From the NCBI GenBank assembly GCA_036011305.1, contig DASCNA010000029.1, positions 1-6,011 on the forward strand: a stretch of 6,011 bases of DNA, given 5' to 3'. Numbering within the stretch: position 1 is the first letter of the stretch; every line of letters starts with the position of its first letter. Source of the stretch: DASCNA01 sp036011305 (GTDB lineage Bacteria; Verrucomicrobiota; Lentisphaeria; Victivallales; GWF2-38-69). The notes beneath the pieces were generated by a model. That model was not told the DNA's origin, did no database searches, and saw nothing but the letters and a program-made list of their open reading frames with translations. This document shows, one piece after another, positions 1 through 6,011 of the stretch. The position numbers and the translations under genes are program-made.

Positions 1-8
1 ATTTTATA

Positions 9-14
9 TATAAT
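9..14 (+). promoter_or_regulatory. Possible -10 element for the LysR-family gene
   Basis: A perfect TATAAT lies about 40 bases before the LysR start codon. The matching -35 region would fall outside the window, so spacing cannot be tested. In DNA this rich in A and T such a hexamer also occurs by chance. It is listed only as the best visible candidate. Confidence 0.22.
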
Positions 15-55
15 ATTTATAAAATAAATATCACTGATAATATCTAGGATCACAC

Positions 56-976
56 ATGAAACTATCAAGCGTTAACTTAAATTTGCTTGCAGTATTAGAT
101 GCACTACTTTCCGTTCAGAATGTATCAAAAGCTGCAAAAAAAATTGGTCTAAGTCAACCTCAGGTAAGTAATATATTAAAAGAACTCAGGATAATTTTTA
201 ACGATGAGTTATTGTCACGAGGTCCAAAAAATCAAATGTTTCTCACTCAAAAGGCCCATGATTTAATAGAACCTGTGCGTGAAGCTGTAGAAAAGTGTAA
301 AGATATCTTTATTATAAGCAAGCCCTTCGATCCGTATAAAGCAGAACTAAATTTTACCATAGGAATGAATGATTATGCATCCGCTCTGCTTCTTCCAGAT
401 ATCGTTGAACTGACTCAAAGCCAATCACCAGCTAGCTGTATTACTGTTGTTCCTTTAAACAGTATAAGTGAATATCAGATTATTTACTCCAATGATATAG
501 ATTTGATTATCGGTCATTATAACATTCAGTCGAATAACATTATATCAGAACATCTGTTTGATAGTGAATTATGCTGTATTGTTTCAGAGAATCATCCGAT
601 ATTGATAAAAAAGCAAATATCTGGTAAGGATTTAATAAAATATCCATTTGTACAGGCTCAACTTGCAAATGATTACTGGCTTGAGTTTGGAAATTTAATA
701 GATAATGAGTTTGGAGAAAAAAGGAAAATTATAGCAACAGTACCGCACATTCTTGTGGCAATAAGTATGTTATCCAATAGTGAATATATATGCATAACGC
801 ATAAAAGGCTTGCTAGTAAATTTTCTCAGCAATTTAAAATAAAAACTTTCGATCTCCCTTTTAAAATACCGGTTCCAGCCTATTCTATGTTTTGGAAAAA
901 GGTAGATAATTTAAATAAAGAAAATATATTTCTCAGAGATTTAATTAAAAAAACTGTTGGAGGTTATATTAATTGA
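56..976 (+). CDS. LysR-family transcriptional regulator, NodD/NahR-like subgroup
   Basis: This is a 306-residue LysR-type regulator, a normal length for the family. Residues about 5-65 form the winged helix-turn-helix DNA-binding domain. The diagnostic run is VSKAAKKIGLSQPQVSN (residues 23-39), followed by LKELR and a wing with FNDELLSRG. A linker helix to about residue 85 leads into a periplasmic-binding-protein-like effector domain (about 95-300). There, the GMNDYASALLLPDIVEL stretch and the later DIDLIIGHY and ENHPIL segments resemble the NodD/NahR/LeuO-type subgroup. Such proteins act in the cytoplasm as tetramers that sense a small ligand and often control a divergent gene. Any such gene would lie left of the window, so target and ligand are unknown. 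The ATG is preceded at 6 bases by AGGA (46-49). The stop overlaps or touches the start of the next small gene, which suggests co-transcription. The family call is firm; the specific role is not known. Confidence 0.95.
   Translation: MKLSSVNLNLLAVLDALLSVQNVSKAAKKIGLSQPQVSNILKELRIIFNDELLSRGPKNQMFLTQKAHDLIEPVREAVEKCKDIFIISKPFDPYKAELNFTIGMNDYASALLLPDIVELTQSQSPASCITVVPLNSISEYQIIYSNDIDLIIGHYNIQSNNIISEHLFDSELCCIVSENHPILIKKQISGKDLIKYPFVQAQLANDYWLEFGNLIDNEFGEKRKIIATVPHILVAISMLSNSEYICITHKRLASKFSQQFKIKTFDLPFKIPVPAYSMFWKKVDNLNKENIFLRDLIKKTVGGYIN
959..963 (+). promoter_or_regulatory. Shine-Dalgarno site that decides the start of the small downstream gene
   Basis: GGAGG lies inside the last codons of the LysR gene. 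It is 9 bases from a TTG at 973 and 15 bases from an ATG at 979. Spacing favours TTG, which would overlap the LysR stop codon as TTGA. Codon preference favours ATG. Either start gives translational coupling to the LysR gene. Confidence 0.55.
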
Positions 977-1173
977 TTATGAATAAAATATCAAAAAGCA
1001 GTATCAAAGAAGTTTTCGAAGAAATGGAATGGTTTAGAGGTTATTTTTCCAATCATACTAAAAGACTCATACAGTTTACAATTGAAAAATATTCTGAACA
1101 ATTAAAAACTGAATGCAAGAACAGTAAAGAAAAAATTGACTTTATTTATAAAAAATTGGATAATGAACTCTAG
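973..1173 (+). CDS. Small charged hypothetical protein coupled to the LysR gene
   Basis: This encodes 66 residues from the TTG at 973, or 64 from the ATG at 979. I do not recognise the family. The product is rich in Lys and Glu, has no membrane segment or signal peptide and no cysteine pair. It looks largely helical, with segments such as SIKEVFEEMEWFRGYF and KRLIQFTIEKYSEQ that could form amphipathic helices. It starts within or 2 bases after the LysR stop codon, has a strong GGAGG site, and ends 12 bases before a well-formed terminator. These points together support a real gene in a two-gene unit. A role as a partner or modulator of the LysR protein is possible from position only; nothing in the sequence demonstrates it. 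Confidence 0.62.
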   Translation: MIMNKISKSSIKEVFEEMEWFRGYFSNHTKRLIQFTIEKYSEQLKTECKNSKEKIDFIYKKLDNEL

Positions 1174-1184
1174 GCTATAAAAAA

Positions 1185-1222
1185 ATAAGTCCTACAGGTC
1201 AAATAAGACATATAGGACTTAT
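1185..1222. terminator. Bidirectional rho-independent terminator between convergent genes
   Basis: A perfect 10-base inverted repeat, ATAAGTCCTA (1185-1194) and TAGGACTTAT (1213-1222), flanks an 18-base loop. The loop contains a further GTC/GAC pairing. On the - strand the stem runs straight into a T-tract (complement of the A run 1179-1185), giving a strong terminator for htpG. On the + strand the following sequence is A then T rich (AAAATATTTT), so it may also stop the LysR/small-gene transcript, less ideally. Confidence 0.78.
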
Positions 1223-1236
1223 AAAATATTTTATAA

Positions 1237-3204
1237 TTATTTTTTATCTGTGTTCACTGCATCATTTAAACCTAAAACCATCAGGTCCGCAACTTTTTTG
1301 GAGAATTGCAGCGGATTCGCTATAGGGCTGCCCTCTGCAAGCAGAGCCTGATCATATAAAAGTTCTGAAAATTCTCCAAGCTTACCGCTCTCAGGATCAA
1401 TTTCATATAGTTTTTTCATTGAACTTACAATAGGGTGATCAGGATTAAGCTCAAGTATGCGTTTTGTTTTAGGCATATCCTGATTCATAGATTTCATGAT
1501 TCTTTCCATATACGGACTTTGATCATAAGCATCTCCTACCAGACAGCATGCACTGTCAGTTAACCTTTTTGAAAATCTAACTTCTTTTATATTTTCATCA
1601 AGCTTTCTCTGAACATATTCAAGCAGTGAGCTAAATTCTTTTTTAGCTTTTTCTTCTTTCTCTTTTTTGACTTTCTTTTCTTCCTCTGTGTCAAAGTCAA
1701 TCTCACCTTTACCAACGGCTTTTAAAGTTTTTTCGCCGTATTTCATCATCCCCATAACAACAAATTCATCAATAGGATCTGTCATATAAAGCACATCATA
1801 ACCTTTTGAACGGAATATTTCCAAATGAGGTGAGTTCTCAAGTACAGATCTATTTTCACCGATAATATAATAAATCTCTTTCTGATCGGAAGGCATATTG
1901 TCAACATATTCTTTTAGTGAAACAAGTTTGCCTACATCATTTTTCATTGTTTCAAAAAGAAGAAGTTCCTGCAGTTTTTCTTTATTGGAATAATCAGAAT
2001 GTACACCTTCTTTTATAAATCTTCCTAGTTCTTTAAAGAAGCCTTCATATTTATCAGGTGTTTTTTCTTTGACTTTAGTTAAAGTAGATATGATTTTACG
2101 GACCAGGTTCTTCTGTATTTTTTCTATTGCAGGATTATCCTGTAATGTCTCTCTTGAAACATTCAGAGGAAGGTCACTTGAATCAACAACACCATCGATA
2201 AATCTAAAATACTCTGGTAGCAAATTAGGGCATTCATCTGTAATGAAGATTCTTCTGATGTATAAATGAAGATTTTTTTTCTTCATATCAGGAGTCATGA
2301 ACATATTATATGGACTTTTTGCTGGAATATAAAGAAGTGCTTTAAATTCACTTGTCCCCTCTGCTGAATAATGAATATGTTTCAGAGGTTCATCACCTGT
2401 ATGACTCAAATGCTGAAAGAACTGATTATATTCTTCTTTTTTTATTTCCCTGGCAGGACGCAGCCAAATTGCTTTCTGAGAATTCAATGTTTCATCTTTT
2501 TCAACATCAATATATTCAATGTCTTTAGAATCATCTTTTGATTTCTCATCTTCTTTCTGCGGTTTTGGCTCCTTTACCATATCCTTCATTTTTATCGGAT
2601 ATTCAATAAAATCAGAATATTTCTTTATAATCTCTTTTATTTTCCATGAATCCAAATATTGATGAGCATCTTTTTTCAAATGAAGAGTAATAACTGTTCC
2701 CTGATCCGCCTTATCTGAATCTTCTACAATATATTCCCCTTCTCCTCTTGAAGTCCATTTTACTGCAGATTCTTCACTTCCGGCTTTTTTAGTTTCGATA
2801 ATAATATCATCAGAAACCATAAATGCAGAGTAGAAACCTACACCAAACTGGCCAATCAGTTCAGGAGCATCGCTGTCTTTTTTCTTTTCCATAGCTTCAA
2901 GGAAAGCTTTGGTTCCTGACTGGGCGATAGTTCCGACATTTTTAACAATGTCTTCCTTATCCATACCAATACCGTTATCAATTATTTTCAGAGTCTTATT
3001 TTCCTTGTCAGCATCAATTCTAATATGCCAATCTTCGGCAAGCTCTTTATCTGTTAAAGAAAGAAAGCGTGCTTTATCAAGAGCATCAGCAGCATTAGCT
3101 ACAAGTTCCCTTAGGAAAATATCTTTATTCGAATAAAGAGAATGAATCATTAAGTCTAAAACTTTTTGTGTCTGTGCTTCAAACTTTTTTACTTCTTTGG
3201 TCAT
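1237..3204 (-). CDS. htpG: HtpG, Hsp90-family molecular chaperone
   Basis: This is a complete 655-residue cytosolic HtpG, an ATP-driven dimeric chaperone that remodels client proteins with the DnaK system. The N-terminal GHKL ATPase domain shows the general-base Glu33 and Asn37 (RELVANAADA), Asp76 in DNGIGM, the lid segment GTIAQSGT (91-98), the glycine loop GQFGVGFYS (118-126) and Thr170. A Lys/Glu/Asp-rich linker at about 211-240 makes it somewhat longer than the roughly 624-residue Escherichia coli protein. The middle domain carries the catalytic-loop Arg351 in LPLNVSRETLQ. The C-terminal dimerisation domain includes ILELNPDHPIV and a final helical segment. The ATG is preceded at 7 bases by GGAG on the - strand (3215-3212). 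The gene stands alone and ends 14 bases before the shared terminator. I see no CIRCE-type operator upstream, so heat-shock control is not evident. No frameshift or missing key residue is seen. Confidence 0.99.
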   Translation of the reverse strand: MTKEVKKFEAQTQKVLDLMIHSLYSNKDIFLRELVANAADALDKARFLSLTDKELAEDWHIRIDADKENKTLKIIDNGIGMDKEDIVKNVGTIAQSGTKAFLEAMEKKKDSDAPELIGQFGVGFYSAFMVSDDIIIETKKAGSEESAVKWTSRGEGEYIVEDSDKADQGTVITLHLKKDAHQYLDSWKIKEIIKKYSDFIEYPIKMKDMVKEPKPQKEDEKSKDDSKDIEYIDVEKDETLNSQKAIWLRPAREIKKEEYNQFFQHLSHTGDEPLKHIHYSAEGTSEFKALLYIPAKSPYNMFMTPDMKKKNLHLYIRRIFITDECPNLLPEYFRFIDGVVDSSDLPLNVSRETLQDNPAIEKIQKNLVRKIISTLTKVKEKTPDKYEGFFKELGRFIKEGVHSDYSNKEKLQELLLFETMKNDVGKLVSLKEYVDNMPSDQKEIYYIIGENRSVLENSPHLEIFRSKGYDVLYMTDPIDEFVVMGMMKYGEKTLKAVGKGEIDFDTEEEKKVKKEKEEKAKKEFSSLLEYVQRKLDENIKEVRFSKRLTDSACCLVGDAYDQSPYMERIMKSMNQDMPKTKRILELNPDHPIVSSMKKLYEIDPESGKLGEFSELLYDQALLAEGSPIANPLQFSKKVADLMVLGLNDAVNTDKK

Positions 3205-3350
3205 AAACTTACTCCAACTTAATTATTGTTATATGATTTAAAAGATAATTAATTAAAAAAACATAAGTAAATATAATAAAACTATCTTTCAAAAAATCAA
3301 TTAATTTGTAAATTATCTGAAAAAGTAAAATACTAATTTTAAATAAAAAC

Positions 3351-3356
3351 TATAGT
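3351..3356 (+). promoter_or_regulatory. Possible -10 element immediately before the ATPase start
   Basis: TATAGT ends 4 bases before the ATG at 3361, and no Shine-Dalgarno sequence is visible between them or just upstream. If used, transcription would begin at or next to the start codon and yield a leaderless or near-leaderless mRNA. No convincing -35 hexamer lies 16-18 bases upstream. The remaining 3205-3350 stretch is plain AT-rich divergent intergenic DNA. Confidence 0.25.
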
Positions 3357-3360
3357 TTAA

Positions 3361-3897
3361 ATGCACAAATACATAATAACAGGTGCTCCAGGCACAGGTA
3401 AAACCAGCATAATTAATGAGCTGAAAAATCGAAAATATAAAATATTTGAAGAAGTTCCAAGAAGATTGATAACAGAAAATATCCCTGAAAAACACGGGAT
3501 TAATCCTTTCATTAATCTTAAAGATTTCGCAAAGCTTGTATTCGATGAGATGTATAAACAATATACAGTATCTGAACAAGAGAATAATATTTGCTTCTTC
3601 GACAGAGGGCTGCCTGATGTTTTTGCATATTTATTAGAATCAAATATTGATATACCAAATAATTACTATGCAAATTATAATAAATGTAATTACAACAAAA
3701 CAGTTTTTATATGTCCACCATGGCAATCTATCTATATTTCAGATAGTATAAGACCATATAATTTTGCTGAAATTATTAACTTAGGTAACAAAATAACAGA
3801 AACTTATGACTCATTCGGTTACAACACATTAACACTACCTCTAACTTCTATAAAAAAAAGAGCTGATATTATTATAAATCATATACAAAATAAATAA
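3361..3897 (+). CDS. Small P-loop ATPase/kinase-like protein (AAA_28 type)
   Basis: This encodes a 178-residue single-domain cytosolic P-loop protein. Walker A is GAPGTGKTS (residues 8-16) right after the first strand. It is followed by FEEVPRRLI (29-37), then FFDRGLPDVFAYL (79-91), in which Asp81 sits in the Walker B-like strand. The C-terminal part has VFICPPWQSIY (115-125), DSIRP (128-132) with a likely lid arginine, a helix ending in Tyr-Gly-Tyr, and a final helix with KKRADIIINHI. This order matches the AAA_28 group of predicted ATPases, related to NadR-type nucleoside or nucleotide kinases. Members are about this length, and their substrates are mostly unknown. The ATG directly follows an in-frame TAA, so the gene cannot extend upstream. 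No ribosome binding site is visible. It precedes the YhcH-family gene by 68 bases on the same strand, so a shared transcript is possible. The fold call is good; the substrate is unknown. Confidence 0.87.
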   Translation: MHKYIITGAPGTGKTSIINELKNRKYKIFEEVPRRLITENIPEKHGINPFINLKDFAKLVFDEMYKQYTVSEQENNICFFDRGLPDVFAYLLESNIDIPNNYYANYNKCNYNKTVFICPPWQSIYISDSIRPYNFAEIINLGNKITETYDSFGYNTLTLPLTSIKKRADIIINHIQNK

Positions 3898-3965
3898 TTT
3901 TCTGTATAAAATATAATTATAGATTAATTTGACATTACAGATAGCATTAGAAAAAGGGACATTTA

Positions 3966-4412
3966 ATGATTGTCGACGCATTAACTAACATCTACAGATA
4001 TAAAGATTTACATCCTAACTTTGAAGAAGCTTTTAATTTTATTAAAATACATGACCTAATCAAACTTCCTGTTGGCAAATATGAAATCATAAAAAATAAG
4101 GCATTTCTTATTTTGGAAAAAAATGCGGCAAAATCAAAAGAAGATGCTTATCTTGAATCACATTTAAAATATATAGATATTCAGGTAATTCTTCAAGGGA
4201 CAGATGAAATGGGTTGGACATCTATAAATCAATGCAACTCACCAATAGAAGATTACAACATAAAAAAAGATATTCAGTTTTTCTATGATAAGCCTAGGTT
4301 TTTTATCCCTGTTCCAGAAGAACATTTTGCTATTTTTTTCCCTGATGATGCACACATGCCGTTAATAGGTAAAGGTATTATACATAAGGCCATAGCAAAA
4401 ATAGCTGTATAA
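3966..4412 (+). CDS. YhcH/YjgK/YiaL (DUF386) family cupin-like protein
   Basis: This encodes 148 residues, the usual length for the family. The hallmarks are all present. GKYEII (37-42) comes first, then EDAYLESHLKYIDIQVILQG (59-78) with Glu64, His66 and Asp71. FAIFFPDDAHMP (121-132) with His130 follows, and the C-terminal HKAIAKIAV strand closes the domain. The family has a beta-sandwich cupin-type fold with a probable metal site built from the conserved His and acidic residues. Relatives occur in sialic acid (nan) operons, beside EbgA beta-galactosidase (EbgC) and in sugar-acid operons, so sugar anomer or sugar-derivative processing is the usual inference. No sugar catabolism gene is visible here, so the substrate is open. 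The ATG is preceded by AGGG (3955-3958) at 7 bases. The preceding ATPase gene may be in the same operon. Confidence 0.92.
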   Translation: MIVDALTNIYRYKDLHPNFEEAFNFIKIHDLIKLPVGKYEIIKNKAFLILEKNAAKSKEDAYLESHLKYIDIQVILQGTDEMGWTSINQCNSPIEDYNIKKDIQFFYDKPRFFIPVPEEHFAIFFPDDAHMPLIGKGIIHKAIAKIAV

Positions 4413-4437
4413 TTTATATTTATTTTTCGTTCCTTAA

Positions 4438-4466
4438 TTTAGATAAATTTTATCTATCATTATAAT
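4438..4466 (+). promoter_or_regulatory. Candidate sigma70-type promoter upstream of the DAC-like gene (distal)
   Basis: TTTAGA (4438-4443) and a perfect TATAAT (4461-4466) are separated by 17 bases. The predicted start is near 4473, about 75 bases before the ATG. The -35 matches the consensus at 4 of 6 positions. Its spacer is almost filled by a palindrome, listed separately. This rests on motif match only, in AT-rich DNA. Confidence 0.33.
4440..4456. repeat. Perfect 17-base palindrome, possible operator
   Basis: TAGATAAATTTTATCTA is an exact inverted repeat of 8-base half sites around one central base. It lies between the -35 and -10 hexamers of the distal candidate promoter, a common place for a repressor site. 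The one-base centre and AT-rich arms make it a poor RNA hairpin, so a protein-binding site is the more natural reading. It could also be chance in such AT-rich sequence. Confidence 0.3.
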
Positions 4467-4473
4467 TTTCGTG

Positions 4474-4502
4474 TTGTCAACATCTGTTTAGAGAAATATA
4501 TT
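4474..4502 (+). promoter_or_regulatory. Candidate sigma70-type promoter for the DAC-like gene (proximal)
   Basis: TTGTCA (4474-4479) and TATATT (4497-4502) each match the consensus at 5 of 6 positions and are exactly 17 bases apart. The predicted start is near 4509, leaving a leader of about 38 bases with GGAG at 4536-4539 before the ATG. This is the best promoter match in the window and suggests the gene is transcribed on its own. Confidence 0.45.
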
Positions 4503-4546
4503 AAGTTGTCTGCTGTATAGTATTATACAAGTCCTGGAGAACCGTA

Positions 4547-5746
4547 ATGAAAGATGAAGTTATATTTGATGCTGTTATAAATTCCATTCCACAATGGTAT
4601 TATTCAGAAACTGGTCCATATAAATATACTTTAAAATTAGGCCAGATGTATAAAACTTTTTATTCATTAACACCATTATCTCCAAAACTGAATACTTTAT
4701 ATAATTATGCAAATGAAATGCTTCCTAAATGGAAGAGAATGATGTCAGGTTCTTCCCTCCCTATGTATATAGATTTTATTCAGAGTTTCTTAGCTTTAAA
4801 ATGGATTAGCCTGTTTAACTCATCAATTAACAGCAGTGAACTATCCATGTATTTAAGAAACTGTTCTTTCAGAAGCTATGAAAACAATTCAATTAAAATT
4901 AACCTAATTATATCAAAAGGTATAGGAAGCATTAATATTACTAATCCGGAATTTCATAAACTTATTGACCCATTGGCAAGCTCAAATCAAGTATTTATGA
5001 GAATTGACTGTAATTTAAACTTTCTAAGCTATGAAGAAATACCCTGGTCATCCATTAAAGAAACAGAATATTATAAATTCAATCCTGAATTCCTGCAGCC
5101 ATATGCATCTGTCCTTCAAGAAGGAGAAATATCTGTTCATCTGACTGAGAAGAATGATATTATTGTGATGAACCATGACGGAGTTATAGCATCTAAACGA
5201 AAAGGCTACTGGTACTTTTATGATGTCCATAACTTCACTGAAGCTGCTATTAATATAATAGGAGACCAAAGAGCATGCATGCTGTTAGAAACACTTCTAG
5301 ATTTAAGCTATAACAGAAAAGGTGCATTAATCGTACATGATCCGGATCATAAAGTTATAAAACAGGTTGTTAACAAAAATTCCATACTGACAGAAGAATA
5401 TGGCACACCTGACAAATTTAGAAAAATGCTGCTTCCTTTCTTCAGACCTGTTCCGAGGTACCATCCAAGTATTATCATACCCATCAGAAGAAAAAGATTA
5501 ATTCTTGAACTGACAGAATTAGATGGTGCTTTGATTATGGATAATAATAGAATTTTATCATTCGGATCCATGATAAAACCTCATCCTCATGTTGCCGAGC
5601 ATAAAGGTGCAAGGTCAACTGCTGCAGAATCTGCTTACAGATGGGGCGGAACTTCATTTAATGTAAGCTCTGACGGTGAGATCAAAATATACTTTGACAG
5701 CTACGGAACAACAAGCAGCGCAGAAGCACAGCTTAGAATGATGTAA
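4547..5746 (+). CDS. Protein with divergent diadenylate cyclase (DAC/DisA_N-like) domain
   Basis: This encodes a 399-residue protein with no clear membrane segment or signal peptide, hence probably cytosolic. Residues 1 to about 235 form an N-terminal region I do not recognise with certainty. Residues about 240-385 show the order of DAC-domain motifs: a helix then RKGALIVHDPD (257-267), ELDGALIMDNNRILSFGSMI (324-343) with the DGA motif at 326-328, and GARSTAAESAYRW (354-366). A VSSDGEIKIYF strand (373-383) ends the domain. DAC enzymes such as DisA and CdaA condense two ATP molecules into the second messenger c-di-AMP. They use the DGA aspartate for metal and an RHR motif for phosphate binding. 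Here the usual GTRHR is GARST: the first Arg (356) is kept while His and the second Arg are Ser and Thr. Catalysis therefore cannot be assumed; the protein may be a variant synthase or a nucleotide-binding sensor. The DisA DNA-binding domains and the CdaA membrane helices are absent. The start is supported by GGAG at 7 bases. Confidence is moderate for the domain and low for activity. Confidence 0.7.
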   Translation: MKDEVIFDAVINSIPQWYYSETGPYKYTLKLGQMYKTFYSLTPLSPKLNTLYNYANEMLPKWKRMMSGSSLPMYIDFIQSFLALKWISLFNSSINSSELSMYLRNCSFRSYENNSIKINLIISKGIGSINITNPEFHKLIDPLASSNQVFMRIDCNLNFLSYEEIPWSSIKETEYYKFNPEFLQPYASVLQEGEISVHLTEKNDIIVMNHDGVIASKRKGYWYFYDVHNFTEAAINIIGDQRACMLLETLLDLSYNRKGALIVHDPDHKVIKQVVNKNSILTEEYGTPDKFRKMLLPFFRPVPRYHPSIIIPIRRKRLILELTELDGALIMDNNRILSFGSMIKPHPHVAEHKGARSTAAESAYRWGGTSFNVSSDGEIKIYFDSYGTTSSAEAQLRMM

Positions 5747-5807
5747 ATATTATCTCTAAAGTCTAAAACTATATTTTGAATTTATCCCCTCATCATATGA
5801 AGCATAA

Positions 5808-5836
5808 TAATTCTTATTAGTGAATTACAATTTTTT
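5808..5836 (+). terminator. Weak candidate terminator after the DAC-like gene
   Basis: TAATTC (5808-5813) pairs with GAATTA (5822-5827) across an 8-base loop. After three bases a run of six T follows. The stem is short, with a single G-C pair, so this would be weak. It lies about 60 bases after the stop codon. Confidence 0.25.
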
Positions 5837-5954
5837 ATTTATTCCATTCACAGATAAGTATTATGAAAAGTAGATTTGGTATTTTGTGTATACAAAAAAA
5901 GGACATCGAGAAACTGTTAATCCGATAATTCCATTCTCAGGAACCGCTTTTCAT

Positions 5955-6011
5955 TTAAGTTTCGCAGCTCGAACCAACTAAATCCTGAATCAGCTGTTTA
6001 TTTTGTTCAAC
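5955..6011 (-). CDS. Possible 3' end of a gene entering from the right edge
   Basis: On the - strand one frame is open from the window edge for 18 codons (VEQNKQLIQDLVGSSCET) to a TAA at 5957-5955. The product tail is unrecognised; the Gln-rich start looks helical. Support comes from base composition: 5901-6011 has 43 G or C in 111 bases, against 31 in 140 for 5761-5900. The other two - strand frames close within a few codons of the edge. A + strand frame is also open here, so the strand is not certain. It could be the end of a transposase or any other gene. Confidence 0.28.
   Translation of the reverse strand, partial: VEQNKQLIQDLVGSSCET

Noticed and set aside
2069..2269. Open + strand frame of 66 codons inside htpG
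   Set aside because: It lies antisense to the conserved middle domain of HtpG, has no ribosome binding site, and its product looks like a reverse-strand shadow.
2909..3136. Open + strand frame of 75 codons inside htpG
   Set aside because: It is antisense to the HtpG ATPase domain; the Ser/Leu-rich product is typical of a shadow frame.
3205..3360. Search for a CIRCE-type or other heat-shock operator upstream of htpG
   Set aside because: No TTAGCACTC-type inverted repeat or other clear operator was found; only weak AT-rich hexamers on the - strand, such as TTGATT and TTATAT 18 bases apart.
3313..3579. Open - strand frame of 88 codons overlapping the ATPase start
   Set aside because: It is antisense to the Walker A region of a well-supported gene. 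The Phe/Tyr-rich product reflects the AT-rich complement.
3912..3934. TATAAT at 3912 and TTGACA at 3929 before the YhcH-family gene
   Set aside because: They are in the wrong order to form one promoter, and neither has a partner hexamer at 16-18 bases.
5048..5571. Two - strand open frames inside the DAC-like gene
   Set aside because: Both are antisense to a coding frame with clear domain motifs and have no supporting start signals.
5863..5928. 21-codon + strand frame from an ATG
   Set aside because: It is too short, without a ribosome binding site, and crosses the composition border at 5901.
5886..5981. Short + strand frame from a GTG, 31 codons
   Set aside because: It has no ribosome binding site, a rare start codon and no recognisable product, and it overlaps the - strand gene end favoured for this region.
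1..6011. CRISPR array, tRNA or rRNA genes
   Set aside because: No regularly spaced direct repeats, cloverleaf-like sequence or conserved rRNA segments were noticed on either strand.

Overview
The window is AT-rich DNA (about 30% G+C by eye) from a bacterium. It holds a LysR-type regulator, a full-length HtpG, a YhcH-family protein and Shine-Dalgarno sites of the GGAG type. This fits a low-GC, possibly host-associated Gram-negative. A deferribacterote such as Mucispirillum is one guess, but nothing here fixes the taxon.

Layout. At the left (56-1173, + strand) a NodD/NahR-like LysR regulator is followed, with stop and start touching or overlapping, by a small lysine- and glutamate-rich protein of unknown function. 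A strong bidirectional hairpin terminator (1185-1222) separates this pair from the convergent htpG gene (1237-3204, - strand). htpG encodes a complete Hsp90-family chaperone. A 156-base AT-rich divergent intergenic region (3205-3360) follows. Then, on the + strand, come a small P-loop ATPase/kinase-like protein of the AAA_28 type (3361-3897) and a YhcH/YjgK/YiaL (DUF386) cupin-like protein (3966-4412). After a 134-base intergenic region with two promoter-like motifs and a palindrome comes a 399-residue protein (4547-5746). Its C-terminal third looks like a diadenylate cyclase (DAC, DisA_N) nucleotide-binding domain with an intact DGA motif but an altered RHR motif. The last 265 bases hold no complete gene. 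From about 5901 the base composition becomes clearly richer in G+C, and a reading frame entering from the right edge on the - strand ends at 5955.

How the genes work together. They do not form one obvious pathway. The LysR gene and its small partner are probably one transcription unit. htpG is a single-gene housekeeping unit. The ATPase and YhcH genes may share a transcript (68-base gap, same strand). The DAC-like gene appears to have its own promoter. It is the most interesting item: either a divergent c-di-AMP synthase or a nucleotide sensor that has lost catalysis. The left part of the LysR upstream region, and any LysR target gene divergent to it, lie outside the window.
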